DNA of 64,000 bases from Cryptomeria japonica (Eukaryota > Streptophyta > Pinopsida > Cupressales > Cupressaceae). The position numbers and the translations under genes are program-made. Shown piece after piece: positions 56,492-64,000 of this stretch; position 1 is the first letter of the stretch, and each line of letters starts with the position of its first letter. The notes under the pieces were generated by a model, which was not told the DNA's origin, searched no databases, and was given only the letters and a program-made list of their open reading frames with translations. The DNA is taken from assembly GCF_030272615.1 (NCBI RefSeq), contig NC_081409.1:473550573-473614572 (forward strand). The letters run 5' to 3'.

Positions 56492-57678
56492 TGTTGGCAT
56501 TTTTTATGTTTATGTTGTGATTGTCATTGATGGACACACACTTGCTTTGAGATCACTTTTTGTATGTATGAGTTATGCTCAACCGGTATTTGTTCCAAAC
56601 TGGTATTGCATTATAGTCTATAGGCTATCGGTGTTTTGCAGAAAGTGTTTACCGATCTCAAGCGGTATGGAGACCTCAAGTGGTTCGAGGATCTCAAGCG
56701 GAGCGAAGAAACTGAAGCGGCAATTATCATTTTCCCAGTCTTCATTTTTGGACAACCGGTAATCAGTTTAATGTTTAAACCGGTATTACTCTGTGATGAG
56801 TTACCAACCGGTAATCAGTAAAGTTGTATGAACCGGTAATACTCTGTGAGAGTTACCAACCGGTATTTTTGTGATGAGTTACCATCCACCGACACTTTGA
56901 TGCTGATTTGTGTCATGTTATCAAATGTGTCTAGATGCAATGAATCTAGGAACTTGCAATGTAATCCTACTAGACCGACATGAAATCAGATTCCTTTTTA
57001 AGGACATCATGTCTAGGGTTTTAAGAAGAGTAGATGTTAGGGCTTTTGGTGGTTGATGAGTTTTTGTATGTGCAATGTTAATAGAGAAGATCAAGTCTGT
57101 GTGCTATAACAAAGTGTGGCTTTACTAAAGACTGAAGTAATACTGAAATGAATTAGCAATGAGCTATCATGGATCTAACCAAGTAGACTGTGTTATTTGC
57201 TAGATCATTCACTTGTTGATTACTCACATCTTTGACAAGTTGGAAACCCTTAACCGGGTACACCCAGAAAAGCCTTTGTAAATCCTCTAACAAGGTGATT
57301 CACATCTATGGATCTGAAATCCTCTCACAAGATATTCTTTAATCAGACTTATCTCCTAACAAAGATTGAGATTCCTAACAGGATCTGTTCTGGTAAAGAA
57401 CATTGTATGACCTTAACCGGTCTTGTTACTATTCTACAGATAGTTACTTGTGAGTTTCATCTCACCGTGGTTTTTCCCATTTGGATTTCCACGTCAAAAT
57501 CTCTTGTGTTATGGTCATTGTGCTTTTGTGGGTGAATGCCTTACTTGCTATTTGGTTTGCACTTGTGTTAACCGATTTTTTAGTTAAACTGTTATATCGG
57601 TTTACTGCTAAACTGTTAAAGTGTTTTAGTTCAATATTTTCTGGTATACTAATTCACCCCCCCTCTTAGTATTCACCA
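56492..57678 (+). repeat. NA2 3' LTR
   Basis: Matches 48629-49816. Starts TGTTGGC and ends ATTCACCA before the ATTTT duplication. More AACCGGT motifs are intact than in the 5' copy (for example 56581, 56753, 56780). Confidence 0.93.
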
Positions 57679-57683
57679 ATTTT

Positions 57684-57950
57684 CAAGATGAAACAGCACA
57701 TTCAGAATTCAAAAGAGTTTGAGTAGGCATTTCCCACCACATGGTGCAGCAAAGTGATAATATCTGAATCTTCTTCTCTAAAATGCAATCTTTTGAGTTT
57801 AGTAGGTAATTGAGACTTACCTCCTTTTTCAGAATTCAACCAAGACTTGGTGATGTAATTTTTACACCAATCTTCATGGATTTTGAAAAATTATTCCCCC
57901 TCAATCATAGACATTTCCTCAAAAGATTTTGTCTTCAGGATGCACAAACC
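57684..57950 (-). pseudogene. K: upstream part between NA2 and NA3
   Basis: Minus strand from 57950: GLCILKTKSFEEMSMIEGE, a TAA, then HEDWCKNYITKSWLNSEKGG, LPTKLKRLHFREEDSDIITL and LHHVVGNAYSNSFEF, TGA. It continues across NA2 into 48628. It aligns with the LTR ORF of G1 at about 17510-17750 (EEAFLLIEEE; NTNWLEEE; DFKEPQRDLIIML). The start of K lies beyond NA3, outside the window. Confidence 0.65.
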
Positions 57951-59051
57951 TATTGGCATTTTTTATGTTCATGTTGTGATTGTCATTGATGGACACACAC
58001 TTGCATTAAGATCCTCTTCATATGTGTGAGTTAGAGCACAACTGGTATTTGTTCCAACCGATATGTTGTATTATAGTCTTTAGACTAATGATGTTTTGGA
58101 GAATGTGTTTACCAGTCTGAAGCGGCATGTCGACCTCAAGCGGTTCATGGATACCAAGCGGTATGAGCGATTAAAGCGGCATAACACATTTTTACCAGTC
58201 TTCATTTTGACAAACCGGAAACTAGTATTTTGTATGAACCGGTAATACTCTGTGATGAGTTACCATCCATCGATTGTTTGATAGTGTCGACTCTCTAGCG
58301 GTGCTTTTTGTGTCGTGTTACCAGATATGTCCAGATGCATTGAACCTAGGAAATTGTATTGTAATCCTATTGGACCTACATGAAATCAGATTCCTTTATA
58401 AGGACATCATGTCTAGAGTTCTAAGGTTGTTGTTGTTGAGGTTGATGTTGTTGCTAGGGTTCAAGGTAACTGAAGAGTTAGAGAGAGTATGAATGTGTAG
58501 AAGACTGAAGTAATGTTGTAATTCATTAATATCGAGCTATCAAGGATCTAACCAAGCAATTTGTGCTATTTGCTAGATCACTCACTTGTTGATTACTCAC
58601 ATCTTTGACAAGTCTGTAGCCCTTAACCGGGTAGGCCCAAAATCCTCTTGTAAATCCTCTAACAAGGTGGTTCACATCTGTGGATCTAAAATCCTCTAGC
58701 AAGGTAGTCTTTAATCGGACTTATCTCCTAACAAAGATTGAGATTCCTAACAAGATCTGTTCTGGTAAAGAACGTTGTAAGACCTTAACCGGTCTGGTTT
58801 CTATTCTACAGATAGTTACTTGTGAGTCCCATCTCACCGTGGTTTTTCCCATTTGGGTTTCCACATCAAAATCTCTTGTGTTATGGTGTTTGTGCTTCTG
58901 TGGGTGAATACATTATTAGCTATTTGCTTTGCATGTTTGTTAACCAGTTTGTCTGCTAAATTGTTTTATCGGTTTACTGTTAGTCTTGCAAAGTGTTTAA
59001 GGGCAAAGATTTTTGGTATACTAATTCACCCCCCCCTCTTAGTATTCATCA
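57951..59051 (+). repeat. NA3 5' LTR
   Basis: Begins TATTGGCATTTTTTATG (TG to TA) and ends GTATTCATCA. TTTATAAGGACATCATG at 58394 is the best TATA box of this family. Contains ACCGGT motifs and the CTAACAAGG-type array. Similar to the NA2 LTR but clearly diverged. Confidence 0.9.
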
Positions 59052-59053
59052 AT

Positions 59054-59065
59054 TGGTATCAGAGC
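59054..59065 (+). promoter_or_regulatory. NA3 primer binding site
   Basis: TGGTATCAGAGC, perfect match to the tRNA-Met PBS, two bases after the LTR. Confidence 0.92.
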
Positions 59066-59101
59066 CTACCTTTCTATAAGTTTAACCACTTGGAAAGAGA
59101 T

Positions 59102-60379
59102 ATGGGGGAATACACCTTGAGGGAACTTACTCAACGGCTCACTCAGTCTAAGCAAGCCTATGATGAACTTATGGTGAAATACAAGGCATCTCAAGCAAAA
59201 TGGAGAGAACATGCAGAAAAGCTGATGGAGCTTTCTGAAAATAGTTCTACAGATGAAGCAGACATGGAAGCCCTAATTGTAGAAGTAAACAAGTTGAATG
59301 AATCAAACTCCAACCTGAGAAAGGAGTTGGAAGGACTGACTATCCGGATATGTCAAGAGCTTGAGAACTGGAGGAAAGCTAAAGATCTGGTGAAAGAAAG
59401 AGATCATGAGATCTTCAAGCTGAAACATGATATCAGTGCCCTAACTGCTCAACTCCATGCTAGCAAAGTGGAAAAGGACAATATGCAAGGTGAACTGAAC
59501 AGTGCCATCTCTGAGAATGAAAACCTGATGGAATCAAATGCTTCTATTTCCAAAGAACTCTCTGAGTCAAAGGAAATACTTGCTAAGTTCAACAAGAGTA
59601 CTGTCAAGCTTGAGCAAAAGCTTGAATCTGCCAAACCGGTCAAGAATACCAATGGACTTGGTTATTCCAGTCATGAGGAAAGTGAGACCTTTGGTACAAA
59701 TGTTGGAGCATCAAAGAAACAACCGGCATCAAAGGATAAAGGTAAGCAAAAGTTTAAACCTATTTGTTTTAACTATCTTAAAGAAGGACATACTGCAAAT
59801 GTGTGTAGGAGTAAGGCTTATAACAATTTTCCTTATTTCCTAAATGATAAGCCTAGATCCTATAGATTCAATGGTAACTATTATGCATGCAACAAGTATG
59901 GGCATAGAGCATTTGAATGGAGGTCTGTCATGAATGACATTGGAAGATATCCTCCGAGGACCCAAGGAGTTGGTCCTTAACCTTTTGTGAACCAGAATCA
60001 CAACCGGTTTAATGTCTTCAATCACTAGCCAAGAAGTGGTGGCTATCAAGCGGCAACCCGATGGAGAGAAAATTGTATGATCTATCATGGTCATGGTCAC
60101 ATTACTGTAACATGCAGAAGGAAGAATGGAAACATGAACAATGGACCTTGGAGAGCACCTGGATTGCTCTGCTATCACTGCAACAAACCGGGTCACATTG
60201 CCAGATTCTGTAGATCAAGAAAGAACATATCTGATGATATATCAGTCACTCCAGAAGGAGACATTGATGTTGACACCGTTCAAGTGGATATGAACAAAAC
60301 CTAGAAGAAGAAACTAGTGGTGTTACAAGAGGAACCGGTTTCTACACCTAGTGTGGAAATATCGGAACGCGCAAACTAA
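59102..60379 (+). pseudogene. gag: NA3 Gag-like protein
   Basis: ATG 59102 (MGEYTLRELTQRLTQS) and a single frame to TAA 60377, 425 codons, with three internal stops (59978 TAA, 60029 TAG, 60302 TAG). The coiled coil covers residues 1-190 (EVNKLNESNSNLRKELEG; HASKVEKDNMQGELN). Knuckles: FNYLKEGHTANVC, YYACNKYGHRAFEW, MIYHGHGHITVTC and the canonical CYHCNKPGHIARFC. The open frame upstream to 58853 is LTR sequence and not part of the gene. This is the best-preserved Gag of the family. Confidence 0.87.
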
Positions 60380-60830
60380 GCCTCAGAAAAGCTTAGGGGG
60401 AGCAAGCGGCGAAATGTATCGAACCCCCAGTTTACACCGGTAAAAGATCTTAACCGATATGTGATACATGTCGCTTGGCAGAAGACTGGAAATGGTAAAA
60501 AGGAAAATTAGGGTTTATGCCCTAATAGAGGAGCATTAATGATGGTAGGTGAAGATATGTTTAAAGGCATTTTTCAAATCATTTTTCACTATCTGTTTTC
60601 AAATGAAGAAAAAAAATTCAAAGAGCAGAGCAATGAAGAGGCGATTTGAGCTGAGATCTTGAGAAATTGACAAACCGCGAAGGAGATTCAAATTCAAACT
60701 GCAAACGATCAAGTGGAGAACACAAAGTGGTGATTCAGCAATCGACGGAGTGTGGAGTGAAGGAGAATCGGAAAGCCCTAAATTCACGTGTTTTAAAAAG
60801 GTATTTCTCGAAGTTCTTAAAGTTTCTATC
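60380..60830 (+). promoter_or_regulatory. NA3 gag-ORF2 spacer with telo-box and hairpin, worn TATA
   Basis: Hairpin ATTAGGG-TTTATG-CCCTAAT (60507-60526) with telo-box TTAGGGTTT (60508-60516). The TATA position reads TGTTTAAAG (60558-60566). The ORF2 ATG is at 60831. Confidence 0.5.
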
Positions 60831-63800
60831 ATGGCTTCTGCATCTCATACCAGTTCTAGTGCATCTATTGAATCTGAAAGTTTTATTCAACGAAAGTCCA
60901 AGTATAATGCTCTATCACAAGTTCCAGCCGGTGTGATAGTAGAAGAGGGAATTTCTGACTTCATAGACTACAAGATTGAAGACCTAGGGTCTCTAGCTAT
61001 CCACTCCCAGTTAGGTTTGTTTTGTGGCAAGGATAAGAAAATCAAACTGGAGTATAATATCTTGGAGAAGAAACTCCACAATGTTGTCTACCTCCTGGAA
61101 GATTTTATAGAAGATCACTTAAGGATCATTTTGAGCAGAGTCCACAGTGACAAGATGTACCTGGAGAGGATGCATTATATTATGTCGCAGGCAATTCATG
61201 TAGTCACCGGTTTCTGCAACACAAGGGAAGTGCCAGCCCTAAGGACAATAAGCAAAACTGAAATGACAAGGCTTACCAATTCAGTGAGCGACTCATGCAG
61301 TCAATTCTATCAAGGATGATCTAGTGAAGTATGCGTGTATGGTGATTGGATACTAGACATTCTCAGCCAGCATGATTAACTTTGTATCTGTTGTAGCAGT
61401 AAATGCCGCTTATCAGATGATTAAGGAGGATGCATCATTTGACCTCTCCACCAGTATGTAGAGGCAACTCCTATCAAACCTGAAGTTGATCAAATAGGAT
61501 AATGCACAAAGGTTTAAGTTCGGACAACTACTGGTCGAGTTGTTCTTTTACTTTCAAGGATACTTTCCAGGAGTAGGAGATGTCCAGTGGTCTCCTGACC
61601 AACCGGTAACCAAGCAAATCAAGGAGATCATTCAAGCAATTGGAACCAGTTACCCTGATGTTCTGAACAAGTATTTTGATGAGTTCAGATGAAAAATGAG
61701 CCAAAGGATGAGGATCTCAGGTGATATCGTTAAGAAATATGAAGATGACATCTGCTTCACCATCCAAGTAGATAAATGCATAATGGAGGCTGTTGAGCCT
61801 AGACAAGAAGAAGTAGAGCCAATGGGCTATGAGGTGATGTACGATATGCTGGAAGGGTATGCCTCTACCCTTATTGCCTCACCGCTTGATCCTAAGGTGA
61901 AGAGAACCAGCACCTACCTAGAGAGGATAGCACTAGTTGAGGAACCACCAACAAAGAAAGGAAAAGAACCTGCAGTAAAGAAGGCAAAGGCAGTACCTAC
62001 AGCGTCCGCACCGGTTACTACTGCGACTCCAAAAGTGACCAAGTGGTCACCAGCCAAAAAGAAACCAGAAGAAGCACCGGCTAAAGTCTTTGAGAGGAAA
62101 AGGAAGATAAAAAGCAACTCTCTGGACTCAGAGGAAACTGTGTCTGAGGAGCAGCCCAAGAAGGCAAGACAGACAAGAAAGAAAACAAAGAATGAACCGG
62201 CATCATCTACACCGGTAAATATAGATATCTCTTCATATAAACCTTTGACACATTGTCAAAGAACAATAAAGAATATTAGGAGAAAAGTGCTAAATGACTT
62301 ACTTGAGTATTTTGATGACTTCAATGAGGATGAAAAGGAAGCGGTTGAAAAGGAAATAATTCAGTATTTATGTATTAATGACCGATCGCCCTCAGAGATC
62401 AAATCTCAAACACTGGATTCTCTATATATGTCATTAGATAATAGATGGTGGATTGCCATAGAGAAAGAATAGGAAATTAGGGAGAAATATTTTGCACAGT
62501 ACTTTCCTGACCTGTCAAATTCTGAGTTGTATGATGTTATTGACCAAAACAAAGGACTCTTCTTCACTAGAAAAAGAAGACTCTATCTATTAGAAGGTAG
62601 AGTTGTTTATGCCAAAAAAGACACCCATTTGTATATGAAAACAGTTGTCTAGACTCACAAAGCGCGTCTCGCCAACTGGCAAGCTGAGAAAGAACTGGTT
62701 ATATACAAACCGGATGAAGCATTTGATGATGAAGGAAATCATGTTGTTGAACCAATCAACACAATTGATGTCAATGCTTTGGATGTTGAGGATGTTACCC
62801 AAGAGATACCATCTGAGGCAACAGGACAAGAGCATCAGGCTGAACAGGAGAAGAAAGCCGAGGACAGACAGGAAGTGGCGAAGGAAGAGGCTAAGCAGAG
62901 GAAAAAGGAAGAAGAAGAGAAGTGGAGAAAGGATGAAGAGGAGTAAAAGAAGAAAGATGAAGAGGAGAAGAAGAAGGAAGAAGAAGAAGAAAAGAAGAAA
63001 AAGGATGAAGAGGAGAAAAAGAAGAAGGAAGAAGAAGAAAAGAAGAAAAAGGATGAAGAGGAGAAGAAGAAGGAAGTGGAGAGAAAAAAGAAGGAAGAAG
63101 AAGATAAGGAATGGTAGAAGCAAAAGGAAGTAGAGAAGAGGAGAGAAGTAGAGAAGAAGAAAGTGAAAGAGGAAAAGGAAGGAGAAGCAGCGAAGAGCAC
63201 CCAGATGGAGACTCCGAAGGCAATCGGGAGTCAAGCTAAACCAGCTATTCTCACCAGTCCTATAGATCTCTAGTCTACAAGTGAAATGGAGCTAATGCAG
63301 AGCATCAAGGTAGCTCAAGAGCACCTTCAAATCATTCGATGGAAGAAGGAGCAGGATGTAATCCAAGCAGCTATGGATACGCTTACCGGTTTGATACCCA
63401 ATACAAATCTTCCAAACACCGATTCATCACTAGCTAGACTTAAGCTCCTATGCACAGTAGTAGATGATCAAGTGCAGAGCCTTGAAGAGGCAGTAGAGGC
63501 TAATGTCAAGAAGGAGCATCAAAAATCTCTTAATATAGCTCTGGTGAAGAAGTTGAATGAGCTCCGGACTTAACTGAAGAAAGAACAAAAGGATATAAGA
63601 GATGCTTTGGATGAGGTAAATCTGCTACTTAGCAAAATCTGTCAACCCCATCTGTTCTATGATGATGTGCTAGCTTAGAAGCAAAAGCTTCAAATAGACT
63701 TACAGTCCTACATGAGCACATTCAAGACGCCTTATGATTCCTTTGCAACTTATGGGCAAACTGTTCACTAGTTTCACATCCACTTAGCCAAAATGGAGCA

Positions 63801-64000
63801 AGAGATCAGCACATGGTCTAGAGATTTGCAGGAGCTACAACTAGTTCTACTCCCACATCTGCAAATTCTTTAGAAGTGTTATCTGAACCTGGATGCCTTG
63901 ACAATTACACAAGAGATGAGCACAGTTGATGCCATGGAAGAATAGGTCTCCCAGATGCAAACAGAGAAAGAAGTAGTCACCTCCCTACTTGAGTCCTGGT
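60831..64000 (+). pseudogene. NA3 ORF2: long accessory protein, continues past window
   Basis: ATG 60831 (MASASHTSSSASIES). A frameshift near 61310, then one frame to the window end with about fifteen stops. Conserved blocks: YNALSQVPAGV, HNVVYLLEDFIEDH, GYFPGVGDVQWSPDQ, ICFTIQVDKCIMEAVEPR, MGYEVMYDMLEGYASTL and YKPLTHCQRTIKNIRRKVL. Then the Lys/Glu repeat (62850-63190) and helical C-terminus (SLARLKLLCTVVDDQVQSL; ALTITQEMST). No pol domain. Many stops are TAG or TGA at sites where NA2 has CAG, TGG or CGA. Confidence 0.82.
62850..63190 (+). repeat. Lys/Glu-coding minisatellite in NA3 ORF2
   Basis: Unit of about 54 bases encoding KKKKDEEEKKKKEEEE repeated about three times (62945-63075), flanked by looser purine-rich sequence. 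Antisense Ser/Phe open frames are artefacts. Confidence 0.85.

Larger units (their letters stand above)
48629..57678 (+). mobile_element. NA2: non-autonomous LTR element with gag, ORF2 and a captured integrase fragment
   Basis: 9,050 bases; perfect 5-bp duplication ATTTT at 48624-48628 and 57679-57683. LTRs 48629-49816 and 56492-57678, PBS 49819, PPT 56480. It carries a Gag-like ORF, a 519-bp duplication flanking 792 bp of foreign gypsy sequence, and ORF2. No pol genes of its own. Its LTR, Gag and ORF2 are close to NA3. Confidence 0.94.
57951..64000 (+). mobile_element. NA3: non-autonomous LTR element, 3' end outside window
   Basis: 5' LTR 57951-59051, PBS 59054, Gag-like ORF 59102-60379, ORF2 from 60831 past the window end. 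The left flank is AAACC (57946-57950); its partner cannot be seen. Same family as NA2. Confidence 0.9.

Noticed and set aside
58853-59101. Extended N-terminus of NA3 Gag (start at 58853)
   Set aside because: This stretch is LTR and PBS; the conserved start is ATG 59102 after the PBS.
1-64000. Host genes, tRNA or rRNA genes
   Set aside because: Nothing outside retroelement sequence shows coding blocks, cloverleaf-type features or rRNA motifs that I could recognise.

Overview
The window is a stretch of plant nuclear DNA made almost entirely of LTR retrotransposons nested inside one another. I see no host gene, rRNA, tRNA or CRISPR array. The very dense nesting, long LTRs and heavy decay by stop codons suggest a large, repeat-rich plant genome. 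A gymnosperm is plausible, but the sequence does not prove it.

Layout, using working names. C1 (before 1 to 23506, + strand) is a Copia element whose 3' UTR was split by G1 (5110-21788, +). G1 is a Ty3/gypsy element with dual RNase H domains and giant LTRs that themselves carry a long open reading frame. C1 sits in the 5' LTR of G2 (23507-43139, +), a gypsy remnant that keeps only a protease region. G2 was also hit by NA1 (25062-32518, +; perfect 5-bp TSD) in its coding part and by C2 (35163-42236, - strand Copia) in its 3' LTR. G2 lies in H (43140-45134, -), of which one 440-bp LTR, a PBS and a non-coding leader are visible. H lies downstream of K (- strand), a long pseudogene of a non-standard retroelement protein. 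K was split by NA2 (48629-57678, +; perfect TSD) and by NA3 (57951 to beyond 64000, +).

The most interesting content is a set of accessory proteins. NA1, NA2 and NA3 have no protease, integrase or reverse transcriptase. They encode a coiled-coil, multi-zinc-knuckle Gag plus a second protein of about 1,000 residues (ORF2) made of a globular N-terminal half, a Lys/Glu-rich linker and a helical C-terminus. The ORF inside the G1 LTR and the K pseudogene are homologous to each other, share this layout, and may be remote relatives of NA ORF2. In the NA elements a telo-box, hairpin and TATA box lie at fixed spacing between gag and ORF2, which suggests an internal promoter for ORF2.

C1, C2 and the NA elements share a tRNA-Met type PBS, an almost identical polypurine-tract block and the TGTTGG LTR start. 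The NA elements may therefore be mobilised by enzymes of a C1/C2-like Copia element. Nearly all coding regions carry stops or frameshifts, so they are annotated as pseudogenes. Element names are mine; family assignments rest on motifs read by eye.
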